A DNA stretch of 64,000 bases from VBOC01 sp964512655. Its GTDB lineage: Bacteria; Bacteroidota; Ignavibacteria; UBA10030; SZUA-254. The stretch is taken from contig CAZEJT010000001.1 in assembly GCA_964512655.1 (NCBI GenBank), positions 682,001 through 746,000 of the forward strand, in the 5' to 3' direction. Each line of letters starts with the position of its first letter. Position 1 is the stretch's first letter. Shown here piece by piece: positions 48,889 to 59,800 of the stretch. The position numbers were made by a program, and so were the translations under genes. The notes beneath the pieces were generated by a model, which did not search any database, was not told where the DNA came from, and was given only the letters and a program-made list of their open reading frames with translations.

Positions 48889-49734
48889 ATGAAGAAAGTA
48901 CTGTTCACACCCGTTATCCTCGTGCTGTTCCTCCTTCTCAGCGGCACGCTCCATTCGCAGTCGAAAGGAGGAGAACGCCTGACGGTGCCCCTCTCAGACC
49001 CTTCGAGGCCCGCCTTCCTAAAGATCGGACTCATCTCCGGGGGCATTACCGTCAAGGGAACCTCAGGGAAGGACGTCATCGTTGAGGGCACCGTCCGCCA
49101 TGAAGAGGGCGATGAAGACGAGCAGGAGGCTAAAGAGCGCAGGAAGGGACTCCACCGGATACCAAACCCGAACTCGGGTCTCACTGCCGAAGAAGACGAT
49201 AATGTCGTAACGATCGGTGCCGGTGCAATGCTGGGAGGGAGAGCACTCGACCTCACGGTCGAGGTGCCATCCAACTCATCGATGAAGCTCACCACGATCA
49301 ACGACGGAGACATCGAAGTCTCCAACGTCAAGGGCGACGTCGAAATCAGCAATACCAACGGATCGATTTCGCTCTCAGGTGTCAACGGCTCGGCGGTTCT
49401 TGACGCCCTCAATGGGAATATCACCGTGATCTTCGCCGGCGTCACACCCGATAAGTCGATGTCGTTCAGCTCGCTCAACGGCACGATCGATGTGACATTT
49501 CCCGCAAACCTGAAGGCGCGGATGAAGATGAAGACCGAGCAGGGGGAGATTTACAGCGATTTCGACATCAAGATGGAGACATCCCCGGCGAAAGTTGAAG
49601 ACAACAGCAGGGGGAGGAGGGGCAAGTACAGAGTGTCGCTCGACAAAATGATGACGGGAACGGTGAACGGAGGAGGACCCGAGATGCAGTTTAAAAACCT
49701 GAACGGAGATATCTACATCAGGAAAGGAAAATAA
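48889..49734 (+). CDS. Exported DUF4097-type beta-strand repeat protein (second copy)
   Basis: This 281-residue relative of the preceding protein begins with a clear signal peptide, KKVLFTPVILVLFLLLSGTLHSQS. Repeated strands include LISGGITVKGTSG, INDGDIEVSNVKGDVEISN, TNGSISLSGVNGSA, LNGTIDVTFP and FKNLNGDIYIRKG. I chose ATG 48889 because an upstream in-frame ATG at 48835 would put a charged stretch before the signal peptide and overlap the previous gene. The pair looks like an old duplication. A weak AGGAAA/TTTCCT hairpin (49725-49745) lies between this gene and the convergent one. Confidence 0.8.
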   Translation: MKKVLFTPVILVLFLLLSGTLHSQSKGGERLTVPLSDPSRPAFLKIGLISGGITVKGTSGKDVIVEGTVRHEEGDEDEQEAKERRKGLHRIPNPNSGLTAEEDDNVVTIGAGAMLGGRALDLTVEVPSNSSMKLTTINDGDIEVSNVKGDVEISNTNGSISLSGVNGSAVLDALNGNITVIFAGVTPDKSMSFSSLNGTIDVTFPANLKARMKMKTEQGEIYSDFDIKMETSPAKVEDNSRGRRGKYRVSLDKMMTGTVNGGGPEMQFKNLNGDIYIRKGK

Positions 49735-49756
49735 CTCCCTTTCCTCGTCGCCTGCG

Positions 49757-52666
49757 TTACTTCCCCGGCGGCGCTTGAGGCCGGGCGCTGTCACTCTTCG
49801 GCGCCGCCGCCATGCCTTTGTACCGCGCTATTTCTGCGCGAACCTGCGCGTTCCCCGGACTCACGCTGTCCACGCGCTCCAAGACCTGGGCGGCTCTCAG
49901 ATAGTCACCTTCCTTGTCGTAGATGTCGAGAAGGATGCGGTATGGCGAGTAGTAGCCGTCGAAATCTGTCGGGTTCACCCTGATCTGCTTGAGGCTCAGG
50001 GTCTCGATGGTATCTGCCAGCGCCCGGTACTTTTTGGTGTCGCCGGCGCTCGAGTAGAGGTTCGCGATGCTATAGAGGAAACGGTAATCAATCTCGACGG
50101 CGTCGGGCGGAATGAGCGCCGACATGCGGTCGAGGGTCCTGATCGCCATGGCGTTGTTCTTCGCCACCGTGATGTAGTACGATGCCAGCCGGGCAAAGAC
50201 GTACCGGTAATTCTGAATGTAATGGACCTGGTTGTCGTCCAGAAACATCGACCGGTCGTTCAGGCCCCGGAATTTGAATGAAGGCCGGTAGCTGGTGCTG
50301 TACCCCTCCTGGTCTTCGAGGAGGCATTTCCTCAGGACCGGCTCGTTCAGGAATTCTACGCCGGCATCCGGGTTCCGCTTCTGCGGCACGAGCTGATAGG
50401 CAAACCCCTCCATCCTCATGTAATCGCCCGCGCCGATCTTGGTATCCTCGGAGCAGGTCATGGCAAAGAATATTGGCCGCTTCCAGGCGTTCCGTTCGAT
50501 GATGTCCTTTACGATGATATCCTGGACCCTGATCGCCTGCACGTCCCCGAACTGGAGCGTGTGGGGCATCGTGAATGAGATTGCGCCGCGGTTGATCACG
50601 GCGGTATCGGTGGTTCCGAATCTCGCCGCCACGTCCTTCGATACAGGTATCGTTATCGTGCGAGCTTTCCACCGGATCGGCTGGATCTGATCGATCGCGG
50701 CATCGCTGAGACTGATCGCCACCTTTTTCGCCCCGAAGGGCTCGAGGTTCTTCAGCTGCTTGATGTACCAGTTCGTATTGACCAGGCTCAGGTTCACGAT
50801 TCTGACATCCCGCCGCACTCCCTCCACGTCCTGCAGGTACCACAGGGGAAAGGTATCGTTGTCGCCGTTTGTAAAGAGGATCGCGTCGGGGAGACAGCTC
50901 TGCAGAAGGTTATAGGCGGTGTCCCAGGGGATCCAGTTTTTCGACCGGTCGTGCGAAAAGTAATTCGTCTGGAGCATCCTTCCGGGAATCATCAGAACAC
51001 CGAGTGCGAGCGCCCCGAAGAGCGCAGGCCTCGCAGAAGAAGATCTGGAGAGAGCCTGTCCCACAATGTCCAGGATTCCCCTCATGCCCAGGGCAATCCA
51101 TACTGCCACGACGAAATATGCGCCGCAGTAGAAGTAATCGCGCTCCCTCGGCTGGGACTCCTGCTGGTTCTGATAAAAGGCGATGAGGTATCCCATCAGA
51201 ATGAAGAGGAACAGGAAGACCGAAGCCATCTTCCAGTCATTCCTAAAATGGTAGTAGAGCCCGAAGAGGGCAACGAAGAATGGAATCCCGAAGAGCTGGC
51301 CCCAATTCACGCCGGTATCCTGGACGGTCGATTGCCGGCCGATGAAATTGAAAAACACATAGCGGTTGAACATGTGATCGATCTGGTACCGCCAGGCAAA
51401 ATCGAGATCACTCGAATAGTTCGTCCAGGAAGTCTGATGCTGCTGTTCGCTTGACCACCGGCGCTTGAAGATGGGGAATTCGCCGTATTGCTCGCGGTTC
51501 AGGTAGGTGACGAGGCCCGAAAACGTCCTTGGATCGTCTTCGTTCATCGGGGGATTCTGATTCGCCCGTATGATAATAAGGGTGTAGGTCGTGAACCCCA
51601 GTATGGCAACGATGATACCGATGACCGCCGTATGCAGCATCACCATCCCCTTCTTCCGGAGCCAGTAGGAGAGATAACCGAGCGCCGCGAGGACTCCGGC
51701 GAGCGCCACCGCGCCGGTGAAGCTGTCATCCCCGGCAATATCACGCAGCAGCGCGGGAAGAATCTTCACCACTCCCGGGTAGGCTATGCCTGCTCCAATC
51801 CCCGCCGCGAGGATGGCAAGGTAAAACGAATTCTTGTTGAATACCTTCCTCCAGAATACACCCACCACCAGCGCGCTCACCGCGGCCATCACCAGTTTGA
51901 AGTTCGAGTCGTACGCGTGGTATTCATCGGGAGTGGGCGGCTGAGTGGAAGTCTGATTCGCCCACATCGCCGCAGCCACCAGAATCAGCGCGCCGGCGTT
52001 GATGGCAAAGACATACGCGCTCTTCCTGCACGCCTCGTCATCCGTGACGTTGAGGCGGAATACCACGACCATCACGACTGCCGCAATCGCCAGGACGCTC
52101 ATCAGGTGAACGCCCGCCGAGAGCCCCACGAGAAACGCGGCCATCACGAGATACCGGGTGCTGTGTGGCTGTTCCGCCTTCGCATTCCAGACCAGCATCA
52201 GCCAGACGATCAGCGAATAGAGGAGCGTGCTTCCCGCGAAATAGTTCGACTCAGTCCCGTTGAACCAGAAAGTGTCGCAGAACGAAAGCGCGAGCGCGCC
52301 GATCGCGGCGCATATCCTCGTCATCAGTCGATCCAATATCTGGCCGGAAGGACGTCTCGTCATTCCCTCGATCAACATCACGACAACGAGGTACAGGAGC
52401 ATGACCGAGAGGGCGCTCGAGAGCACGGAGACCAGATTGATGTGGAGGCCGATGTTTCCCGGGAAAGGAATCAGGTCGAAAACACGCCCCACAATGGAGA
52501 AGAGCGGCCCGCCGGGCGGATGGGGCACCAAGAGCAGGTACGCCGCGGCAGAGATTTCACCCGGATCCCAAAAGGAAACCGAAGGTTGAACGGTCGCGAG
52601 AAACTGAACCAGGGAGATGAGGAAGACAAGGGCCGCGATACCGCGGTGAACGAGGTTGCCTTTCAT
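49757..52666 (-). CDS. DUF2723 multi-pass membrane protein (GT117/TMEM260-like)
   Basis: The 969-residue protein opens with VSFWDPGEISAAAYLLLVPHPPGGPL, the DUF2723 signature, in a hydrophobic region of about fourteen helices (residues 10-560). A soluble C-terminal part of about 400 residues includes helical, TPR-like segments near the end. DUF2723 proteins are glycosyltransferase-like (GT-C fold); eukaryotic TMEM260 is an O-mannosyltransferase. In Bacteroidota they are suspected of glycosylating exported proteins, which would suit the surface proteins here. That activity is inference. Confidence 0.85.
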   Translation of the reverse strand: MKGNLVHRGIAALVFLISLVQFLATVQPSVSFWDPGEISAAAYLLLVPHPPGGPLFSIVGRVFDLIPFPGNIGLHINLVSVLSSALSVMLLYLVVVMLIEGMTRRPSGQILDRLMTRICAAIGALALSFCDTFWFNGTESNYFAGSTLLYSLIVWLMLVWNAKAEQPHSTRYLVMAAFLVGLSAGVHLMSVLAIAAVVMVVVFRLNVTDDEACRKSAYVFAINAGALILVAAAMWANQTSTQPPTPDEYHAYDSNFKLVMAAVSALVVGVFWRKVFNKNSFYLAILAAGIGAGIAYPGVVKILPALLRDIAGDDSFTGAVALAGVLAALGYLSYWLRKKGMVMLHTAVIGIIVAILGFTTYTLIIIRANQNPPMNEDDPRTFSGLVTYLNREQYGEFPIFKRRWSSEQQHQTSWTNYSSDLDFAWRYQIDHMFNRYVFFNFIGRQSTVQDTGVNWGQLFGIPFFVALFGLYYHFRNDWKMASVFLFLFILMGYLIAFYQNQQESQPRERDYFYCGAYFVVAVWIALGMRGILDIVGQALSRSSSARPALFGALALGVLMIPGRMLQTNYFSHDRSKNWIPWDTAYNLLQSCLPDAILFTNGDNDTFPLWYLQDVEGVRRDVRIVNLSLVNTNWYIKQLKNLEPFGAKKVAISLSDAAIDQIQPIRWKARTITIPVSKDVAARFGTTDTAVINRGAISFTMPHTLQFGDVQAIRVQDIIVKDIIERNAWKRPIFFAMTCSEDTKIGAGDYMRMEGFAYQLVPQKRNPDAGVEFLNEPVLRKCLLEDQEGYSTSYRPSFKFRGLNDRSMFLDDNQVHYIQNYRYVFARLASYYITVAKNNAMAIRTLDRMSALIPPDAVEIDYRFLYSIANLYSSAGDTKKYRALADTIETLSLKQIRVNPTDFDGYYSPYRILLDIYDKEGDYLRAAQVLERVDSVSPGNAQVRAEIARYKGMAAAPKSDSARPQAPPGK

Positions 52667-52724
52667 TGTCGGGAGTTGAACATAGGGAAAATTGTACGGA
52701 TTAGCAAACGCCGGGAGCGGTTGG

Positions 52725-55700
52725 TCACTCCGGCTTCAGCGGTTCGATTTTCAGGTTGAGGAGTTTGAGGTTGACACGTTGGAGATCGGTCTGCACGATA
52801 TCATCCCAGCGGCGAGAGAGCCCGTCGAGCGCCTCTCGCTGATCGCGCACTGCGAGTACCTGGGCCGGAGTCGGGGCCGCATCGGATCCCTGCACGATGA
52901 TCATGAGGTAGAGGAGCGTCGTAGAAAGTCCTGCTACGGTCTCCTCTCCGCGCTTGACAGCCGAGACGCTTGAATACATAACGTCCAGATCGTCGGAATC
53001 ACCCGTGCCGCTGAATGCGCCCAGCCGTGCATCGACTCTGGAGAGAGAATCCCTCAGAGCCGGATCGTTGATTCTTGCTTTCAGAGTACGGATCTTCTCG
53101 CGTACCCCGTGAAGGCGGGCGCCAAGCTCGCGAAGCCTCTTGAGACCCCGATTGCATTCCATGGAAACGTCGTATTGCTCCCTCAATTCCCCCTGAGGGA
53201 CCCCGACGCGGGGGTCCATCGCGACATCGAGCGGCTGTGAGTACAACTTCCCTCCGGCATGCAGGACGACCCTGTACCTTCCGGGGAGGACCCACGGACC
53301 GGTGGGCTGGGGGGCGCTCGCATTCGGAGTCGCGGAAATGGGATACCATTTCCGGACACCGTCGGGTGGCGCCGTATGAAGGTCCCACACGAAGCGGTGC
53401 ATCCCCTCCTGTGCAGAAAGTGTTTTCTGCGGCTTCAACCAGTAGGTCGGTATTCTCAGCTCTTTCTCGTTGACGGTGTCCGGGGCGTCGGCGCTCGAGA
53501 ACCTTCGCACCAGACTGTCCGCGGCGTCGAACACCTCCAGAGAAACAGCACCGGCTGCACGCGGGAGATTGTAATCGATGAGCGCCCCGTCGGGGGGATT
53601 CTCACCTGAGGCCTCATCCGGGGGGAGGGGCGTGTCCGTGTTCATGTTCCACCGCACACGGTATACGGTGCCGGGCCTGAAGAGCCCTGGTGCGGGACGT
53701 CCGTCGGCACCCAGTTGCCTGAGCGGTGAGATTCCGTCGAGGATCCAGAACGACCGCCCGTGCGTTGCGGCAACGGCATCATCGCCGTGGATCACGAGGT
53801 CCCGGATGGAGGACGAGGGCATGTTCAGTCGAAGGGGTTTCCATGAGGCCCCGTCATCGAAGGAGGCGTAGACCGCGCGCTCAGTCCCTGCGAAAAGAAG
53901 CCCTTTCCGCACCGGATCCTCGCGGACGACGTTCACCGGCCCCATCACCGGGAGCCCCTTGACGATCTCCTCCCATGTCCGCCCGCCGTCATGGGTGCGG
54001 AAAATATGGGGGCGCATATCGTCGAGCTTGATGCGGTTGACGGCAATGTAGGCCGTATTGGCGTCGAAATGGCTCGCATCCATTCCGGCGATCTTGCTCC
54101 ATGAGGTGAGCGCCTTCGGTGTGATGTTTTTCCAGTGTGCACCGCCATCGGAGGTGATGTGAACGTAGCCGTCGTCCGTCCCCGCCCAGATAATCCGCGA
54201 GTCGAGCGGCGAGGGAGCAAGAGCATAGATCACGCCCCGCCGGGGCTGCTTCGCCAACTCATCGGTCCGGAAAATGCCAATGGACGCTGGGACTTCCGGG
54301 GCTTCCCTGGAGAGGTCGGGGCTGATGATATCCCAACTCAAACCTCCTGTTGTAGTTTTGAACAAGACATTCGTCGCAAAATACAGCGTTCGCTTGTCGA
54401 CCGGGGAAAAGACGAGCGGTGCTGTCCTCAGCACCCTGTACTTTCCCGATCGGATCGCCTCGGGTGCCACGTTCTGGACCTGTCCCGTGGACCGGCGGTA
54501 GCGTGTGACCTTTCCGCCGTAGATCGTGTCCGGGTGGAGCGGGTCGGGGGCGACGTATGCCCACTCATCGGCTGCAACCGGATGCCAATCGCGGAACGTG
54601 ATCCTCCCGTCATTCCCCCTGCTCGCGACACCCGCGCTGCCGCTTTCCTGCTGGCATCCGTACACATTGTAGGGGAACTGGTTATCCGTGATGACATGAT
54701 AAAATTGGGCGGTCGGCTGATTATACCAGGAACTCCAGGTCCTTCCGCCGTTCACTGTTATAACCGCACCCTGATCTGCCGCAAAGAGCATGATATCGGG
54801 CTGCAAGGGGTTAATCCATATCGTGTGATAATCATCTCCACCCGGGGCCCCTTTGATCGCCTTGAAGTTCGTCCCTCCGTCATCAGAACGGTAGACCGAT
54901 GTATTTGCCACATAGATGACATCTTTGTTCCTGGGGTGAACCTTAACCTCCGCAAAATCGCTCCCCCTCCCCCAGATGCGATCTTCGCTGTTCACGCGGA
55001 TCCAGTCCTGGCCTCCGTCATCCGACCGATAGATGCCCCCAAGCTGCCCGGCATCAACGACGGCGTAAAGGCGTTTCGGATCGCTCGGAGATATCGCAAA
55101 ACCAATCCTGCCTAACCCCTGCGCCGGTGTCGGGAGGCCGCTGGTAAGTTGATGCCATGTCGACCCTCCATCGATGGATTTGAAGAGACCGCTCGTCTTC
55201 CCCTGCCACGACCCGTTTTCCCAGGGGCCCTGCCTTGAGGACCACAGATCCGCGTAGATGATGTCGGGGTTTGAAGGATCAAGCGCCAGGGCGATCGCGC
55301 CGGTGTTCTCGTCCTCATACAAGACCTTGTCCCAGTGGTCGCCTCCGTCGGTTGAACGGAAAACGCCGCGCTCCTGGTTCGCCCCGTATGGATGGCCGAG
55401 AACCGCAACGAAGAGGCGCTTCGAGTCCCTTGGATCGACGATGACGGCGCCGATCTGCTGCGCGTCGTCCAGCCCCTTGTGACTCCAGGTTTTACCTGCG
55501 TCGGTCGATTTGAACATCCCGTCTCCCACCGACAGGTCCGGGCGCTGAAGACCCTCCCCGCTCCCCACATACAGCACGGATGGATCCGACGGGGCTACTG
55601 CGAGCGCGCCGATAGATCCGGTCGATTGATCATCGAATATCGGATTCCACGTCCTTCCGTAATCGTCGGTCCGCCAGACACCGCCATTGTTCACGCCGAA

Positions 55701-55886
55701 ATAGAATACATTGGGCTGATCCGGAATCCCGGTCGCCCCCACCGTCCTTCCTCCGCGGTGAGGTCCGATGCACCTCCATCGCATCTCCCGGAATGTCTCT
55801 CCATCTTTGGTCTGAGCTACAACGGCACTCACCATGGCGCCGATGAGAAGAAACAGAACGACTATTCCCTGCCCAATTCGGATCAT
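52725..55886 (-). CDS. Exported BNR/VPS10-like propeller protein
   Basis: The 1053-residue protein has a signal peptide (MIRIGQGIVVLFLLIGAM..., cleavage near AVVAQ) and then many BNR/Asp-box propeller units. Examples are GGVWRTDDYGRTW, GMFKSTDAGKTW, GVFRSTDGGDHW, GLFKSIDGGSTW and HIFRTHDGGRTW. The last 300 residues are a non-repeat domain with W-N-M-N-T and helices. It resembles sortilin-like or glycosyl-hydrolase-annotated exported proteins of Bacteroidota. There is no type IX tail. I start at ATG 55886 for the signal peptide. Function is unknown; binding or hydrolysis of glycans or peptides is possible. Confidence 0.83.
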   Translation of the reverse strand: MIRIGQGIVVLFLLIGAMVSAVVAQTKDGETFREMRWRCIGPHRGGRTVGATGIPDQPNVFYFGVNNGGVWRTDDYGRTWNPIFDDQSTGSIGALAVAPSDPSVLYVGSGEGLQRPDLSVGDGMFKSTDAGKTWSHKGLDDAQQIGAVIVDPRDSKRLFVAVLGHPYGANQERGVFRSTDGGDHWDKVLYEDENTGAIALALDPSNPDIIYADLWSSRQGPWENGSWQGKTSGLFKSIDGGSTWHQLTSGLPTPAQGLGRIGFAISPSDPKRLYAVVDAGQLGGIYRSDDGGQDWIRVNSEDRIWGRGSDFAEVKVHPRNKDVIYVANTSVYRSDDGGTNFKAIKGAPGGDDYHTIWINPLQPDIMLFAADQGAVITVNGGRTWSSWYNQPTAQFYHVITDNQFPYNVYGCQQESGSAGVASRGNDGRITFRDWHPVAADEWAYVAPDPLHPDTIYGGKVTRYRRSTGQVQNVAPEAIRSGKYRVLRTAPLVFSPVDKRTLYFATNVLFKTTTGGLSWDIISPDLSREAPEVPASIGIFRTDELAKQPRRGVIYALAPSPLDSRIIWAGTDDGYVHITSDGGAHWKNITPKALTSWSKIAGMDASHFDANTAYIAVNRIKLDDMRPHIFRTHDGGRTWEEIVKGLPVMGPVNVVREDPVRKGLLFAGTERAVYASFDDGASWKPLRLNMPSSSIRDLVIHGDDAVAATHGRSFWILDGISPLRQLGADGRPAPGLFRPGTVYRVRWNMNTDTPLPPDEASGENPPDGALIDYNLPRAAGAVSLEVFDAADSLVRRFSSADAPDTVNEKELRIPTYWLKPQKTLSAQEGMHRFVWDLHTAPPDGVRKWYPISATPNASAPQPTGPWVLPGRYRVVLHAGGKLYSQPLDVAMDPRVGVPQGELREQYDVSMECNRGLKRLRELGARLHGVREKIRTLKARINDPALRDSLSRVDARLGAFSGTGDSDDLDVMYSSVSAVKRGEETVAGLSTTLLYLMIIVQGSDAAPTPAQVLAVRDQREALDGLSRRWDDIVQTDLQRVNLKLLNLKIEPLKPE

Positions 55887-55979
55887 TGATGGCCTTTCGA
55901 TACGTGCGAAAGAATTGAAGAGCAATATGGCAAGAGACAGGTCAAAAGTCAATCCCGGTGGCAGCTTACAGCCCGCGTC

Positions 55980-56873
55980 TCATGCACCTTCTGATGAAAT
56001 CACAGATCTGAAATGTTCAAAAAAGAGATCCGGTTTGACTTCGAAGGCGACTTCATGCCGTCCCTCCCCGGGGTTATCTGTCCAGCGCGTAGCTCCAAGA
56101 GCGCTTTGGTCAGCGAGTTCTACTTCAACCTCACCTTTCCGGAAGGAGCAGAGGTTTTCACTGAATATTGTCGCAGCGGCGAGCGGATCATGAAACGTTG
56201 TGCCCGAACGCCCGGTGAACCAGATTTCAGCGAAATCAAGGACTGGAGCAAATACTTTGACGCCTCCCGCCATGCTCCGGAAATCGGCAGCTCCAAGGGA
56301 AACCCAGCTCGTGACATCAAGGGGAAGCGTCCGGTGCCTGCGGAGCATGGATCGGTAAACAATGGCTGACGCGTGCGGGTCTCCCGATGCGTTCCACTCC
56401 ATGGGGCCATAAGGCCCTTTGACCTGGTCAGTGAAACGACCGCACATCGAAACCATCCCCTCGAGCATATCAGGTATCGCAGGATCGACTTTAAAGAGAA
56501 GTGCAATATTCGTGAGTGGGCCGATAGTTAGGAGGGTTATTTCTCCGGGATTCTCGCGGATCGTCTCTCGCATAAACGCAACGGCTTCTCCTCGCGGAAA
56601 GTCCTCCGCATGGTCCCATTTGTGGATCGCTGCCGCTTGCGGGGCTGTATTCTGTTTTTGCGGGAAAATGAGTGGTTCTTGAGCCCCGGGGAATATTGGG
56701 ATCCTCCTGCTCGCCGCGGTGCAGATGGCGCTGGCGATCATTGCCCTGCGATCGGATTCTCCTGTGACAGTTGTGATCCCGAGGAGCTCGCAGGAGGGCT
56801 GCAGAAGCAGGTAGGCCAAACAGACGGCGTCATCGATGTCGGACCCGATGTCGGTGTCGAGGAGAACCTTCAC
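55980..56873 (-). CDS. Inosine-uridine preferring nucleoside hydrolase family protein
   Basis: The 297-residue protein has the family calcium site DTDIGSDIDDA at residues 6-16, the T-I-G-P-L-T-N segment near 115 and the late D-P motif (HDPLAAATI near 230). It would cleave ribonucleosides to base and ribose. Substrate choice is unknown. It lies 18 bases after the RND pump gene and may be read with it, although its job looks unrelated. Confidence 0.88.
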   Translation of the reverse strand: MKVLLDTDIGSDIDDAVCLAYLLLQPSCELLGITTVTGESDRRAMIASAICTAASRRIPIFPGAQEPLIFPQKQNTAPQAAAIHKWDHAEDFPRGEAVAFMRETIRENPGEITLLTIGPLTNIALLFKVDPAIPDMLEGMVSMCGRFTDQVKGPYGPMEWNASGDPHASAIVYRSMLRRHRTLPLDVTSWVSLGAADFRSMAGGVKVFAPVLDFAEIWFTGRSGTTFHDPLAAATIFSENLCSFRKGEVEVELADQSALGATRWTDNPGEGRHEVAFEVKPDLFFEHFRSVISSEGA

Positions 56874-56891
56874 GAACCCTCCCCGATCCTT

Positions 56892-59800
56892 CTACGCCAG
56901 CTGTTCCGTTCGCGCCGGTTCCTGTACCGGGGTTGTAGCTTCCTCTCCCATGCCCGGCTCCGTTGTTGTTTTCACAAAGCGTGCGAGGAGAGTATACACC
57001 ACGGGCACCAGGAGGAGGGTCAGGAATGTAGAGAAGAAAAGTCCCCCGACAACGGCTAACCCGAGCGGTCGCCTCGACTCGGCGCCCGCTCCAAGACCGA
57101 TGGCAATCGGGAGCACCCCGAATATTGTGGCAAGGGATGTCATGAGTATCGGCCGGAGCCGGATGGTCGCGGCCTGGACAACCGCCTCAGCAACAGGCTC
57201 GCCCCGAGCCCGCAGCTGGTTGGAAAACTCGACGATCAGGATGGCATTTTTCGTGACGAGCCCGATCAGCATGATCAGCCCGATCTGTGAATAAATGTTC
57301 AGGCTTTGGTGAAAGATCAGGAGCGTCAGGAGAGCCCCGAACACCGCCAGGGGCACCGAAAGGAGAATCGTAAATGGATGTACAAAGCTCTCGAACTGGG
57401 CGGAGAGAACAAGATAGATGAACACGACCGCAAGAAGGAACATCAGATAGAGACTGCTGCTCGAAGATTTGAACTCGAGCGATTCACCCGCGTATTCCCG
57501 TTTCAGCGACGGAGGGAGCTTGTCGCGCGCGATGCGGTCCAGGTCATCCAGCGCTTCTCCGATGGTCTTTCCCGGGAGAAGCGTTGCGGTGATGGTTGCC
57601 GAACGGATGCGGTTATAGTGATTTAACTCCTTCGGCGCAAGGGTTTCATCTACCTTGACCACGTTGGCAAGTTGAACGAGACCGCCGGCTCCACGGATGT
57701 AGATTCCGTCGATGACATCAGGAGTGGAGCGGGAACTGGCCTTCATCTGCAGAATGACGTCATACTGTTTCGTTCCCCTCTTGAAATTGGTCACAACTCG
57801 CCCGCCGAGGAGCGTTTCCAGAGTCGAGCCGATTTCCGCAACCGATGCCCCGAGCGCGGATGCACGCTCGCGGTCGATATTGATGTCAAGCTGCGGCTTG
57901 TTGAGGTGAAGGTCCGTGTTAAGATTGACCATGTACCCGAGCTTTGACGCCTCTCCCATCATCACCCCGACGCCCTTGTTCAGCTCATCGTAGCTCTCCC
58001 CCTGCAGGACGTACTCGACCGGCGTCGAGCTGAACGATGCGCCGAGACTGGGTGGATTAATCACGAACGCCAGAACTCCGGGAATCGAGATGAGCTGTGG
58101 AAAGAGCTCCTGGACGATTTCCTGCTGCGATTTCGATCGTTCGGATCGAGGCTTCAGGGGGAGGAAGAGTATGCCGTTCGTCACGCTCCCGGGGCCGCCG
58201 AACCCTAATCCGATTGCCGTGAAGAGAGCCCGGTCTTCGGGGAGCGCGAGGAGGCGCTTCTCCACCTCGCGCATGTATCTGTCGGTATACTCGAGCGTGG
58301 CGCCTTCAGGCGCAAGAACTACCCCAAAGGCGGCCCCCCGGTCCTCGGTGGGAACCAACTCGCTCGGAAGCAGCCTGAAGAAAAAGACGCTTGCGATCAC
58401 TGCAAGCCCGGCGATGGAAAGCATCAACGCCCTCCGCCGTATCGCAACCCTCAGGAGCCGTTCGTAGAATCGGTTGAGGAACTCAAAGAATGCGTCGAAG
58501 GCGCGCGAGGCCCAGCTGGTGCCGCTTCCGTGGAGGGGCTTCAGGATCTTTGAGCTGAGCATGGGTGTAAGAGTCAACGCAACGAACCCTGAGATCAGAA
58601 CGGCAACGGCCAGCGATATTCCGAACTCGTTAAATAATCTCCCCACCGAACCTGTCAGAAACGCGAGAGGGACGAAGACCGCCACAAGGGAAATGGTGGT
58701 CGCAACAACGGCAAACCCGATCTCCTTGCTTCCGTCGAACGCGGCCTGCATGCGGCCCTTCCCCATTTCCATGTGCCGGTAGACATTCTCGAGCACCACG
58801 ATCGCGTCATCGACGACCAGTCCGATTGCGAGAACAAGTGCGAGGAGAGTGAGGATATTCAGCGTGAAGCCCAGGAAATACGCCACGGAAAGGGCGCCGA
58901 TGATCGAGATAGGGATTGCGATGGACGGAATCGTCGTGGCCCTGAAGCTCTTCAGGAATGTAAGCACGACCAGCACGACGAGGCACATTGCGATGACCAG
59001 GGTTTGCTCGACCTCGTCGATGGAGTCGTTGATGAAGGTGGAAGAGTCGTACGCGACATCGAGCTTCATGCCCGTAGGGAGGAGCGCCGTGAGCTCCGGG
59101 AGCGCGTTCCGCACGAGGGCTGCCACGTCGACGGTGCTCGCTTTTGACTGCTTGACGATTCCAAGTCCGACGGCGGCTTTTCCGTTGTATCGCGCGACCG
59201 TTCTCTCGTCGGCCGCCCCAACACCTACCTCGGCCACGTCGCGCAATCGGACCAGGTCGTTCTCCTTCTGGGAGATGATGATTGCCCCGAAGCCCTCCGG
59301 CGTGGACAATTCCCCGCGCGTGAGAACCGCAAATTCCCTTTCCTTCCCTTCCACCCTCCCTCCCGGAATTTCCGCGTTCTCACCCCTGATCGCCGCCTCG
59401 ACGTCCTGCGTCGTCAACCCATGGGCGGCCATTTTCAGAGCGTCGAGCCAGACCCGCATTGCGTACCTCCGCTCACCGCCGATGATCACCGAGCCCACGC
59501 CTGGAAGGCGCTGGATTTTTTCTTTCAGAACCCTGTCCGCGACGTCAGTCAGCTCCAGGCCGTTATGATTGTCGCTGAAGAGAGCGAGCCATACGATTGC
59601 CTGCGCGTTCGCATCCACTTTCGAGACGATCGGGTCGTCGATCTCCCGGGGAAGGTTGCCTCGCACGCGCGATACCCTGTCGCGCACGTCGTTCGCCGCC
59701 TCATCCACCTTGCGATTCAGCTCGAACTCTATCGTAATGACGGAGCCCTGCTCGCGGCTGGAAGAGGTAAGCGTCTTGACGCCTTCCAGCGTTGCAAATT

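Noticed and set aside
51488..52759. Long plus-strand open frame (423 codons) opposite the DUF2723 gene
   Set aside because: It is the antisense of a clearly conserved membrane protein and its translation is rich in R, H, E and P with no family motifs, as expected of a mirror frame in GC-rich DNA.
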